DNA from: Cellulomonas sp. S1-8 | GTDB lineage: Bacteria > Actinomycetota > Actinomycetes > Actinomycetales > Cellulomonadaceae | Reading direction: 5' to 3' | Length of the DNA stretch: 64,000 nucleotides | NCBI RefSeq assembly: GCF_026184235.1 | Contig: NZ_CP110806.1 | Span: forward strand, 1,612,001 to 1,676,000 | Shown here: in pieces, positions 56,886-64,000 of the stretch | How positions within the stretch are numbered: the first letter of the stretch is position 1 | Layout: the number at the start of each line of letters is the position of its first letter | The notes under the pieces: model-generated | The model's database searches: none | What the model was told of the DNA's origin: nothing | Seen by the model: the letters and a program-made list of their open reading frames with translations, nothing else | Translations under genes and position numbers: made by a program

Positions 56886-57418
56886 GCGGGTCGGGCCCCC
56901 TGCGGGGCCTGAGCCGCGGCATGCAGGTGTTCCTGCTGGTCGACGTGCTGCTCGTCGTGCTGCTGGTGGTCCTCGTGGCCACGCTGCCCGAGCGCGGGCG
57001 CGCCGACGACGACGCGGGCGCGTCGTCCACCGCGTCGGCCCCCGCCGCGACGGCGACCGCCACGGACGAGGCGTCGACCGAGCCTGTCGCGTTCTCGTTG
57101 CCGAGCGGCAACATCGCGTGCGAGATGAGCGTCGAGGGTGTGCTGTGCACGATCGGCAGCTTCACGTACGCGGCACCCCAGGTCACCGGGTGCGAGGCGG
57201 AGACCGGGCACGTCGTGCACCTCGACGCCGAGGGCTTCCGGTTCCGGTGCGAGGACGACGGCATCCCGGAGCTGCCGCCCGGCGCCGAGCTCACGTACGG
57301 CGCCCGCGAGACCGTCGGGGACTACACCTGCGCGTCCGGGACCGACGGGGTCACGTGCCTGGACGCCGCCGGGGTCGGGTTCCGGCTCGCCCGCGCGCAG
57401 TGGACCGCGCTGCCCTGA
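56882..57418 (+). CDS. membrane-anchored Cys-containing extracellular protein
   Basis: A 178-aa protein with one N-terminal helix (about 14-35, [19 protein letters not shown]) that would act as an uncleaved anchor. A Ser/Thr/Ala linker follows to residue 70, then a small domain with [20 protein letters not shown] and four more Cys (GCEAETG, RCEDDG, YTCASG, TCLDAAG). The PSGNI-C pattern recalls secreted actinobacterial proteins of DUF6636 type; six Cys could form three disulfides. Function unknown. It starts on the GTGA overlap with the nitroreductase-family gene. Confidence 0.78.
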   Translation: MSGSGPLRGLSRGMQVFLLVDVLLVVLLVVLVATLPERGRADDDAGASSTASAPAATATATDEASTEPVAFSLPSGNIACEMSVEGVLCTIGSFTYAAPQVTGCEAETGHVVHLDAEGFRFRCEDDGIPELPPGAELTYGARETVGDYTCASGTDGVTCLDAAGVGFRLARAQWTALP

Positions 57419-57450
57419 CGCCGGCCGCTCCGACGCCCCGACGACGACCC

Positions 57451-57491
57451 GACGTGCGTGCAGCCCCCTCGCCGGGGGCCGCACGCACGTC
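57451..57491. terminator. bidirectional terminator
   Basis: An 11-bp stem GACGTGCGTGC/GCACGCACGTC (57451-57461 with 57481-57491) with an inner GCCCCC/GGGGGC stem, between convergent genes. Confidence 0.7.
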
Positions 57492-57494
57492 ACC

Positions 57495-59489
57495 TCACCA
57501 GATGCGGACGCGGTCCTCGGGGTCCAGCCACAGCCCGTCGGTCGGCTGCACGTCGTACGCCGTGTAGAACTCGTCGATGTTGCGGACCACGCCGTTGCAG
57601 CGGAACTCGTCCGGCGAGTGCGGGTCGACGGCCAGGCGCCGGACGACCTCCTCGTCCCGGCCCTTGGTCCGCCAGGAGTGCGCCCAGCCGATGAACAGCC
57701 GCTGCAGGCCCGTGTGCTCGTCGAGCACGGGAGCGTCGGCGAGCGGTCGGCCGAGCGCGATCTCGTACGCGCGCACCGCGATGGCGAGCCCGCCGAGGTC
57801 CCCGATGTTCTCGCCGATCGTCAGCTCGCCGTTGACGTGGTGGCTGCCGCCGAGCTGGCGCGGGGAGTACTGCGCGTACTGGTCGACCAGCGACTTCGTG
57901 CGGCGCTCGAACTCGGCACGGTCCTGCGCGGTCCACCAGTCGACCAGGCGCCCGTCGCCGTCGTACTTCGAGCCCTGGTCGTCGAAGCCGTGGCCGATCT
58001 CGTGGCCGATGACCGCGCCGATGCCGCCGTAGTTGACGGCGTCGTCCGCGCCCGCGTCGAAGAACGGCGGCTGCAGGATCGCGGCGGGGAAGACGATCTC
58101 GTTCATGCCGGGGTTGTAGTACGCGTTGACGGTCTGCGGCGTCATGAACCACTCGTCGCGGTCGATGGGCCGGCCGATCTTGTGCAGCTCGCGGTCCAGC
58201 TCGAAGGCGTGCGAGCGGCGCACGTTGCCGACCAGGTCGTCCGCGCGCACCTCGAGCGACGCGTAGTCGCGCCACTTCACGGGGTAGCCGATCTTCGGCG
58301 TGAACTTGTCGAGCTTCTCCAGCGCGCGCTGCCGGGTCTCCTCGCCCATCCACGTCAGCGACGTGATCGACGCGCGGTACGCCTCGACCAGGTGCGCCAC
58401 GAGGACGTCCATGCGCTCCTTGTGCGACGGCGGGAAGTGGCGCTCGACGTACACCTTGCCGACGGCCTCGCCGAGCGAGCCCTGCACGAGGGACACGCCG
58501 CGCTTCCAGCGCTCGCGGACCTCCGGCGCGCCGGACAGGGTGCGGCCGTAGAAGTCGAAGTTCGCCTCGACGAGCTCGTCGGTCAGGTACGGCGCGCGCG
58601 CCGACACCACGTGGTACGTCGCCCACGCCTGCCAGTCGGCGAGCGGGACCTCGCCCCACAGGGACGCGAAGCCCTCGGCGAACGACGGCTCGCGCACCAC
58701 CAGGCGGTCGAGCGTGCCCTCCGGCGCGCCCAGCGCGGCGGCCCACGCGCGCCAGCCGAAGCCCGGTGCGCGCTCCGCGAGCTCGGTCAGCGTCAGCGCG
58801 TTGTACGTCAGCTCGGCGTCGCGGTCCTTCACGACGTCCCAGTGGTGGGACGCCAGGCGCGACTCGAGCGCCACGACCCGCCCGGCGAGGTCCTCGGGGT
58901 CGCCGGCCGCGACGACGCCGGACACGGGCGCGGCGAGGCGCAGCATGCGCGCGACGTGCGGCAGGTACTTCTCGCGCACGGCGGCGTGCTGCTCCTCGCG
59001 GTAGTACGCCTCGTCCGGCAGCCCGAGGCCACCCTGCACCAGGTGCACGACGTAGGTGTCGGGGTCCTTGGCGTCGTTGTCGACGTACAGGTCGACCACG
59101 GCGGCGGCGCCCGTGCGCTGCAGCGTGCCCAGCGCGGTGGTCAGGTCGGCGGCCGACGTCGCGGCGTCGACGAGCGCGAGGTCGGCGCGCAGCGGCTCGA
59201 CACCGGCGGCGGCCACCGCGTCGGCGGCCATGAAGCTCGCGTACAGCGCGCCGATCTTGCCCTCGACACCCTCCGCGTCGCCCTCGCCCGCTGCCTGTGC
59301 GGCGTCGGTGATGATGTCGAGGACCTGGCGTTCGGCCTCGTCGTAGAGCGCCCGGAAGGGGCCGTCCATGGCCCGGTCCGCCGGGATCACGTACGAGGCG
59401 GCCCACCGGCCGTTCACGTGGGCGTCGAGGTCGTCCTGGGGTCGGACCGCCGGGTCCAGGTCGTCGAGGGGGAGTCCGCTGCGCGTCAT
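57495..59489 (-). CDS. M13 family metallopeptidase (neprilysin-like, cytoplasmic)
   Basis: A 664-aa zinc endopeptidase. Zinc site VIGHEIGHGFDDQG (His496, Glu497, His500) with the third ligand in GENIGDLGGLA, substrate-binding NAYYNPGMNEIVFPAAIL, and DEFRCNGVVRNIDEFYTAY near the end. There is no signal peptide or membrane helix, unlike animal neprilysins, so it is cytoplasmic like other actinobacterial PepO. The ATG at 59489 is 6 nt from TAGGCT (59496-59501 minus), so it is probably leaderless. Divergent from rpiB. Confidence 0.94.
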   Translation of the reverse strand: MTRSGLPLDDLDPAVRPQDDLDAHVNGRWAASYVIPADRAMDGPFRALYDEAERQVLDIITDAAQAAGEGDAEGVEGKIGALYASFMAADAVAAAGVEPLRADLALVDAATSAADLTTALGTLQRTGAAAVVDLYVDNDAKDPDTYVVHLVQGGLGLPDEAYYREEQHAAVREKYLPHVARMLRLAAPVSGVVAAGDPEDLAGRVVALESRLASHHWDVVKDRDAELTYNALTLTELAERAPGFGWRAWAAALGAPEGTLDRLVVREPSFAEGFASLWGEVPLADWQAWATYHVVSARAPYLTDELVEANFDFYGRTLSGAPEVRERWKRGVSLVQGSLGEAVGKVYVERHFPPSHKERMDVLVAHLVEAYRASITSLTWMGEETRQRALEKLDKFTPKIGYPVKWRDYASLEVRADDLVGNVRRSHAFELDRELHKIGRPIDRDEWFMTPQTVNAYYNPGMNEIVFPAAILQPPFFDAGADDAVNYGGIGAVIGHEIGHGFDDQGSKYDGDGRLVDWWTAQDRAEFERRTKSLVDQYAQYSPRQLGGSHHVNGELTIGENIGDLGGLAIAVRAYEIALGRPLADAPVLDEHTGLQRLFIGWAHSWRTKGRDEEVVRRLAVDPHSPDEFRCNGVVRNIDEFYTAYDVQPTDGLWLDPEDRVRIW

Positions 59490-59495
59490 GCCGAC

Positions 59496-59501
59496 AGCCT
59501 A
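59496..59501 (-). promoter_or_regulatory. -10 box of M13 peptidase gene
   Basis: TAGGCT on the minus strand ends 6 nt before the ATG at 59489. Confidence 0.5.
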
Positions 59502-59535
59502 CGGACGCCCGGACGTGGTGCGGCGCACGCTGCGG

Positions 59536-59541
59536 CAGGAT
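59536..59541 (+). promoter_or_regulatory. -10 box of rpiB
   Basis: CAGGAT ends 6 nt before the ATG at 59548; the AGGA could instead act as a ribosome-binding site. Confidence 0.4.
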
Positions 59542-59547
59542 GTCCCC

Positions 59548-60000
59548 ATGCGCATCCACGTCGCCGCCGACCATGCCGGGTACGAGCTGAAGGTCGCGCT
59601 CCTCGAGCACCTGCGGGCCGCCGACCACGAGGTCGTCGACCACGGGGCCTTCGCGTACGACGAGCTCGACGACTACCCGTCGTTCTGCTTCGCCGCGGGG
59701 GAGGCCGTCGTCGCCGACCCGGGTTCGCTGGGCGTGGTGATCGGCGGGTCGGGCAACGGCGAGCAGATCGCCGCGAACAAGGTCGCGGGCGTGCGGGCCG
59801 CGCTCGCGTGGAACGCGGACACCGCCCGCCTGGGCCGCCAGCACAACGACGCGAACGTGGTCGCGATCGGCGCGCGGCAGCACACCGTCGACGAGGCCCT
59901 CACGCTGGTCGACCTGTTCGTCGCCGAGCCGTTCAGCGGCAACCCGCGGCACCAGCGCCGCATCGACCAGCTCGCCGCGTACGAGGCCGCGCGCCGCTGA
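59548..60000 (+). CDS. rpiB: ribose-5-phosphate isomerase B
   Basis: Interconverts ribose 5-phosphate and ribulose 5-phosphate in the pentose phosphate pathway. The 150-aa protein shows RIHVAADHAGYELK, DHGAFAYDELDDYPSFCF, the GGSGNGEQIAANKVAGVRAA loop and LAWNADTARLGRQHNDANVV. The active-site loop has Glu in GNGEQ as in the Mycobacterium enzyme, rather than the Cys used by E. coli RpiB. Length is typical. Confidence 0.95.
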   Translation: MRIHVAADHAGYELKVALLEHLRAADHEVVDHGAFAYDELDDYPSFCFAAGEAVVADPGSLGVVIGGSGNGEQIAANKVAGVRAALAWNADTARLGRQHNDANVVAIGARQHTVDEALTLVDLFVAEPFSGNPRHQRRIDQLAAYEAARR

Positions 60001-60039
60001 CGACGGGGCGCGTCGGCGCCGCCCTCGGGAGCCGGTGCC

Positions 60040-61287
60040 TCAGAAGACCCAGGGGCACACCGGCGCGAGCGGCGACGCGAACGTCGTCGTGAGCCGGTCC
60101 AGCACCGGCCGGTCCCCGTGGACGAGTCCCGCGCTCGCCAGCGCGGTCGCCGACCGGCCGCCGAGGTACAGCGCGCCCAGCTCCCGCACGTCGAGCCGCA
60201 CGTCGGGTGCCGCGTGGGTCCGCACGACGTCGGCGGCGCCGTCCGTGTCGACGATCAGCCGCCAGCGGCCCGCGTTGGCGGGCAGCAGGGTGTCCGTCAC
60301 GTCGAGCACGACGTCCGCCGGCCCCGCGTACCGACGCCCGACGAGCGCCTGCGGGAGGTCCAGCAGCCGCACCCACAGGTTGTCGCCCGTGCGACGGCGT
60401 GCCGGCCGCAGGTCGACCAGCAGGTGCAGCAGCGGGTCGTCGACCGGCAGCATCGGCGTCTCGACCGTCGTCGTGAGGTCCAGGTCGAGCAGGAACGACC
60501 ACAGCCGGTGCGCGGAGGCCGCGTCCGTCGCGGACGCCTGGCGGACCCTCACCGTGAAGTCGGGCCCGTTCTCGCCCCACGAGTCCTTGCGGGCCAGCAG
60601 CGCGAGGGCGCGGACCTCCTCGCCCGCGAGCACCGTCGCCAGCAGCAGGGGCTCGACGCCGTTCCGCCGGGACGGGGGGTCGGCGACGGTGCGCGCCCGC
60701 ACCTCGGGTGCGGCGCGGGGCATCCAGCCGGGTCGACCTGCGCCGGCGCGCACGTGCAGGTCCTCGACGACGTCGCAGTGGCGGGCGGGGTCGACGCGCT
60801 CGAGCCGCACCGTGAGGTCGTCCGACCCGGCCACGGGACGCAGCGCCGCACGACGCGGCAGCGTCATCCGGACGTCGTCGGCGGCGCTGCCGTACCCGAA
60901 CCGGCCGTAGATCGCCGGCTCGGCCGCGAACAGCGCCGACACGGGCTCGCCGCGCGCCAGCGACCGCTCGACGTGGGTCCGGATCATCGACGTCAGCAGG
61001 CCACGCCGGCGGTGGTCGGGACGCACCGCGACCCACGACAGCCCCGAGCACGCGACCTCGCCTCCCGGCACGGGCATCGCGAAGGGGTACGAGCCGTGCA
61101 CCGCGGCGTAGGTGCCGTCGGACGCCTCCACGGCCATGAGGCGGTCGAGCGGGATCGGGAACGGCAGGGACGCCTCGATCTCCGGCTGGGGGGTGACGGC
61201 GAACGCGAGCTCGTCGGTGGTGCGGAAGTCCGCGACGCGCTCGGGGGTGACGACGACGGTGCGGTAGCCGTCGGGCAGGGTGCTCAT
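60040..61287 (-). CDS. Eis-type GNAT N-acetyltransferase
   Basis: A 415-aa acetyltransferase of the Eis family: N-terminal GNAT domain with LSWVAVRPDHRRRGLLTSMI (acetyl-CoA loop) and ALFAAEPAIYGRFGYG, a second GNAT-like region (WSFLLDLDLTTTVE) and an SCP2-like C-terminal part. It ends CPWVF; in Eis the terminal carboxylate (on Phe) acts as catalytic base, and that Phe is kept. Mycobacterial Eis acetylates several amines of aminoglycosides; the substrate here is unknown. The ATG at 61287 is 6 nt from CAGGAT (61294-61299 minus). Confidence 0.9.
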   Translation of the reverse strand: MSTLPDGYRTVVVTPERVADFRTTDELAFAVTPQPEIEASLPFPIPLDRLMAVEASDGTYAAVHGSYPFAMPVPGGEVACSGLSWVAVRPDHRRRGLLTSMIRTHVERSLARGEPVSALFAAEPAIYGRFGYGSAADDVRMTLPRRAALRPVAGSDDLTVRLERVDPARHCDVVEDLHVRAGAGRPGWMPRAAPEVRARTVADPPSRRNGVEPLLLATVLAGEEVRALALLARKDSWGENGPDFTVRVRQASATDAASAHRLWSFLLDLDLTTTVETPMLPVDDPLLHLLVDLRPARRRTGDNLWVRLLDLPQALVGRRYAGPADVVLDVTDTLLPANAGRWRLIVDTDGAADVVRTHAAPDVRLDVRELGALYLGGRSATALASAGLVHGDRPVLDRLTTTFASPLAPVCPWVF

Positions 61288-61293
61288 GGCGCC

Positions 61294-61299
61294 ATCCTG
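61294..61299 (-). promoter_or_regulatory. -10 box of Eis-like gene
   Basis: CAGGAT on the minus strand ends 6 nt before the ATG at 61287. Confidence 0.4.
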
Positions 61300-61363
61300 C
61301 TCGCGCGGGGCGTCATGACGCACGCGGATTGCGTCGTCGTGACGTGCGACGTGCGCGCGGGCC

Positions 61364-61369
61364 TAGGCT
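61364..61369 (+). promoter_or_regulatory. -10 box of SpoIIE-type phosphatase gene
   Basis: TAGGCT ends 6 nt before the GTG at 61376. Confidence 0.5.
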
Positions 61370-61375
61370 CGGGTC

Positions 61376-62452
61376 GTGGGCTCCTCACCGTTCGGTGCGC
61401 GTGGAGGCTGGGCGTGGCGGCTGTTCGCGGGCTGGGCCGCCGGGCCGCAGGCACGGGTCGTCGGTGTGCTGGTGCTGCTGGCCGCCCTGTACTCCCTCGG
61501 CGCCCTCTGGCAGCCGGACTGGTTCGCGCTGTCAGGGTTCGTCCTGCTGCTGCTGGTCGGCGCCTTCGTGCTGCGGTGGCGCTACCTCGTCGTCCTCGTC
61601 GTGGTCGTCGCCGCGCTCACCGTGGCGTGCGTCGTCGTCCGGCCCGCCGCGCCCACGCCGGGGCCGCTCGTCGTGGTCGGGCTGGCCTGTGCCGCGGTCC
61701 TGGTGTTCGGCCGGGAGCGTGACCAGCTCGGCCTGCAGGGCGCGCCGGGTGCGCTGATGCTCGTCGACCTGCGGGACCGGCTCGCCGCCGGCGGCCGCCT
61801 CCCCGGGCTCCCGCTGCGCTGGCAGGTGGACGCCGAGGTGCGCTCGGCGCACGCCGCCGCGTTCTCGGGCGACTTCCTCGTGTCCCACCTGCGCGGGACA
61901 CGGTTCGAGGTCGTGCTCGTCGACGTCTCCGGCAAGGGCCAGGCCGCGGGGGTCCGGGCGTTGCAGCTCCAGGGGGCGCTCGGCGGGCTGCTGGGCGCGC
62001 TGCGGGTCGAGGACTTCCTGCCGGCCGCCAACTCCTACCTGCTGGGTCAGGGGTGGGACGAGGGGTTCGCGACCGCCGCCCACCTGTCCGTGGACCTCGC
62101 CACGGGGGCGTACCGGGTCGGGACCGCAGGGCACCCGCCGCCCGCGGTGCTGCACGCCGGGTCGGGCCGGATCGAGCTGCTCGACGGGGGCGGGGGCATC
62201 GCGCTCGGCGTGGTCGAGGACATGGAGCCCGGCGTGCGCCGGGGCGCGCTGCTGCCGGGTGACGTGATCGTGCTCTACACCGACGGCCTCGTCGAGGCAC
62301 CCGGGCGCGACGTCGACCAGGGCATCGACCGGCTCCTGGGCGTCATCGAGGAGGTCCTGGCGGCGAACCCCGGCAACGCTCACGAGGTCCTCGTCGGTGC
62401 CCGCGTGGGCGACGACGACGACCGGGCTGTCGTCGTGCTCCGGCGGAGCTGA
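61376..62452 (+). CDS. membrane PP2C/SpoIIE-type serine phosphatase
   Basis: A 358-aa protein with about four membrane helices (residues 26-115, e.g. VVGVLVLLAALYSLGALW) followed by a cytoplasmic SpoIIE-type PP2C domain. Metal-site and family motifs are AFSGDFLVSH, VLVDVSGKGQAAG, GTAGHPPPAVL and DVIVLYTDGLVEAPGRD. Such phosphatases act on anti-sigma-factor antagonists. No STAS or anti-sigma gene is adjacent, so its partner is unknown. The GTG start follows TAGGCT. Confidence 0.9.
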   Translation: MGSSPFGARGGWAWRLFAGWAAGPQARVVGVLVLLAALYSLGALWQPDWFALSGFVLLLLVGAFVLRWRYLVVLVVVVAALTVACVVVRPAAPTPGPLVVVGLACAAVLVFGRERDQLGLQGAPGALMLVDLRDRLAAGGRLPGLPLRWQVDAEVRSAHAAAFSGDFLVSHLRGTRFEVVLVDVSGKGQAAGVRALQLQGALGGLLGALRVEDFLPAANSYLLGQGWDEGFATAAHLSVDLATGAYRVGTAGHPPPAVLHAGSGRIELLDGGGGIALGVVEDMEPGVRRGALLPGDVIVLYTDGLVEAPGRDVDQGIDRLLGVIEEVLAANPGNAHEVLVGARVGDDDDRAVVVLRRS

Positions 62453-62454
62453 GC

Positions 62455-62817
62455 GTGGGGCCCGACGTGGGCACGGGAGGACCCGAGGTCGATCCCGACG
62501 ACTGGGTCGAGGAGGTCCACGTCCTCGTCGCGACGATCCCTCCCGGCCGGGTGATGACGTACGGCCTGGTCGCCGAGGTCCTCGCCGATCGGGCGCTCGC
62601 GGCGGGCCGCACGCCGCGCGGCGGACCGCGCCAGGTGGGACGGGCCATGGCCCGTGGTGGTGACGTGCCGTGGTGGCGCGTCGTCAACGCGTCCGGCAGC
62701 CCGCCCGCGCACCACCTGACGCGCGCGCTGGTGCACCTGCGCGCCGAGGGCACGCCGCTGACGCCCGACGGCGAACGCGTCCGGCTGCGCCAGGCGGTCT
62801 GGTTCCCCGACGACTGA
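62455..62817 (+). CDS. alkyltransferase-like protein (ATL)
   Basis: A 120-aa homologue of the C-terminal domain of O6-alkylguanine-DNA alkyltransferase. The DNA-binding part has IPPGRVMTYGLVAEVL and GGPRQVGRAMARGG. The alkyl-acceptor motif PCHRV is replaced by PWWRVVNASG: Trp stands where the Cys would be. ATL proteins bind O6-alkylguanine and hand it to nucleotide excision repair without removing the alkyl group. GTG start 2 nt after the phosphatase stop, so probably co-transcribed. Confidence 0.9.
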   Translation: MGPDVGTGGPEVDPDDWVEEVHVLVATIPPGRVMTYGLVAEVLADRALAAGRTPRGGPRQVGRAMARGGDVPWWRVVNASGSPPAHHLTRALVHLRAEGTPLTPDGERVRLRQAVWFPDD

Positions 62818-62831
62818 CGCGGGACCGCCGG

Positions 62832-63317
62832 TCAGCCCAGCGCGCGCCGCGAGGAGATCACGCCCGTGTCGAACCCGGCGAGGTGCAGGCCGCCGTGGAA
62901 GCGCGCGTGCTCGATCTTCACGCAGCGGTCCATGACGACGGCCAGCCCGGCCTCCTCGCCGCGCCGTGCGACGTCCTCGTGCCACGAGCCGAGCTGCAGC
63001 CACAGCGTCTTCGCGCCCACCGCGAGGGTCTCGTCGAGGACGGTCTCGAGGTCGTCGTGGCGGCGGAACACGTCGACCAGGTCGGGCACCACGGGCAGCG
63101 CGTCGAGCGAGGGGTAGACCGGCCGACCGAGGATCGTCTCGGCGCGCGGGTTGACGAAGTACACGTCGTACGGCGAGCTCGACAGCAGGTACGTCGCGAC
63201 GAAGTACGACGCGCGTGCGGGGTTGGTCGACGCGCCGACGATCGCGATGGATCGCGTGGCGCGCAGGATCGCCAGGCGCTCCGGCGCGCTCGGGCCGAGC
63301 CAGGTGCGGGCGTTCAT
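62832..63317 (-). CDS. CoA-binding domain protein (YccU-like)
   Basis: A 161-aa Rossmann-fold protein of the CoA_binding_2 family. It has RSIAIVGASTNPARASYFVA, YDVYFVNPRAETILGRPVYP, VPDLVDVFRRHDDLETVLDE and AKTLWLQLGSWHED, and the conserved MDRCVKIEHAR near the end. The role is unknown; binding of CoA or acyl-CoA is suggested by the family. Its ATG overlaps the stop of metY by 4 bp (ATGA), a gene pair seen in many actinobacteria. Confidence 0.9.
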   Translation of the reverse strand: MNARTWLGPSAPERLAILRATRSIAIVGASTNPARASYFVATYLLSSSPYDVYFVNPRAETILGRPVYPSLDALPVVPDLVDVFRRHDDLETVLDETLAVGAKTLWLQLGSWHEDVARRGEEAGLAVVMDRCVKIEHARFHGGLHLAGFDTGVISSRRALG

Positions 63318-64000
63318 CGGGCCTCCTCCCGGGTGGTCCCGGTCGCGACGGTCAGGGCCTGGTCGAGGTCCCACAGGATGTCGACGGCGTCCTCGATGCC
63401 GATGCTGATGCGCACGAGGTCCTCGGGGACCCCGGCGGCCTCGAGCTGCTCGGCCGAGAGCTGCTGGTGCGTCGTCGAGCCGGGGTGGATGACCAGCGTG
63501 CGGGCGTCTCCCACGTTGGCCAGGTGGCTCGCCAGCTGCAGGGCCTCGATGAACCGGCGGCCGACCTCCCGGCCGGCCAGGTCCGGCGTGCCGGCGAGGC
63601 GGAACGCGAACACCGAGCCGGGGCCGAGCGGCAGGTACCTCCGTGCGCGCTCGTGGTGCGGGTGCGACTCCAGGCCGGCCCACAGCACCGACGCGATGCG
63701 TGGGTCCGACTCGAGCCACGTCGCGACCTCGCGCGCGTTCGCGAGGTGGGCGTCGATGCGCTGGGGCAGCGTCTCGACGCCCTGCAGCAGCTGGAACGCC
63801 GACATGGGGGACAGCGCCGGGCCGATGTCGCGCAGCTGCTCGGAGCGCAGCTTGGTGAGGAACCCGTACTCGCCGAAGTTCTCCCACCAGCGCACGCCGC
63901 CGTACGACGCCACGGGCTCGGTCATGGTCGGGAAGCGCCCGTTGCCCCAGTCGAACCGGCCGGACTCGACGATCACGCCACCGAGCGTGGTCCCGTGCCC
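63314..64000 (-). CDS. metY: O-acetylhomoserine sulfhydrylase, 3' part (cut by window edge)
   Basis: C-terminal 228 residues of a PLP-dependent Cys/Met metabolism enzyme; the 5' part lies beyond the window. Visible segments: GTTLGGVIVESGRFDW at the edge, YGGVRWWENFGEYGF, IGPALSPMSAFQLLQGVETL, QLASHLANVGDARTLVIHPG and the final VRISIGIEDAVDILWDLDQA. These fit MetY, which makes homocysteine from O-acetylhomoserine and sulfide, better than cystathionine synthase. The PLP lysine is upstream of the edge and cannot be checked. Confidence 0.9.
   Translation of the reverse strand, partial: GHGTTLGGVIVESGRFDWGNGRFPTMTEPVASYGGVRWWENFGEYGFLTKLRSEQLRDIGPALSPMSAFQLLQGVETLPQRIDAHLANAREVATWLESDPRIASVLWAGLESHPHHERARRYLPLGPGSVFAFRLAGTPDLAGREVGRRFIEALQLASHLANVGDARTLVIHPGSTTHQQLSAEQLEAAGVPEDLVRISIGIEDAVDILWDLDQALTVATGTTREEAR

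Overview
The window is a chromosomal segment of a very high-GC actinobacterium. The best fit is a Cellulomonas-like member of the Micrococcales. Reasons are the ClpS / DUF2017 / MurI / metallo-beta-lactamase / RNase PH / RdgB gene order, oligoribonuclease, a mycothiol-type nitroreductase homologue, a secreted GH81 beta-1,3-glucanase with long Pro-Thr linkers, and many GTG starts. About 18 genes have a TANNNT-like -10 hexamer 6 to 8 nt before the start codon, so much of the region is probably transcribed without leaders. No rRNA, CRISPR array, prophage or classical insertion sequence was seen. Four tRNA genes are present (Leu-TAG, Lys-CTT, His-GTG, Arg-TCT).

Layout. 0-9.8 kb: small membrane protein, nicotinate phosphoribosyltransferase 1, then clpS-DUF2017-murI-MBL; an inserted AbiEi/DUF559-like gene framed by two matching four-unit dyad blocks; then rph-rdgB-ABC-F, a DUF4916 Nudix-like protein and thioredoxin behind a possible sigma-R-type promoter. 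9.8-14.8 kb: GH81 glucanase with a CelR/CebR-like operator and structured leader, tRNA-Leu, Bcp peroxiredoxin, a GroES-like protein, tRNA-Lys. 14.9-24.8 kb: a flavin disulfide reductase, a glycine betaine/osmoprotectant ABC transporter (binding protein and two permeases on minus, ATPase divergent), an ATP-grasp enzyme, tRNA-His, Orn, small membrane proteins and a DUF2079 membrane protein. 24.8-27.7 kb: NAD-salvage operon pncB-pncA-nrtR with 4-bp overlaps and two identical-architecture operators. 28-37.7 kb: two copies of a two-gene GTPase module (dynamin-like plus YfjP-like membrane GTPase) flanking an SSB-like gene and ettA.

37.8-50.6 kb: hot-dog thioesterase, SDR/DUF2867 protein, topoisomerase IB, TesB, truncated haemoglobin, PTS enzyme I divergent from single-domain PTS EIIB and EIIA, MscS channel, prolyl oligopeptidase, lipoprotein, and a chimeric protein with a pilin-like N-terminus and an HEXXH motif. 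50.7-64 kb: 4-alpha-glucanotransferase, adenylate-kinase-like P-loop protein, aminopeptidase N, nitroreductase-family DsbA-fold protein, secreted Cys-rich protein, M13 peptidase, RpiB, Eis-type acetyltransferase, SpoIIE-type phosphatase, alkyltransferase-like protein, CoA-binding protein, and the 3' part of an O-acetylhomoserine sulfhydrylase gene cut by the window edge.

The strongest leads are the dyad-framed AbiEi/DUF559 cassette inside a conserved cluster, the duplicated GTPase-pair module around ssb-ettA, a binding protein whose family motifs are in circularly permuted order, the pilin/HEXXH chimera, and the twin operators of the NAD-salvage operon.
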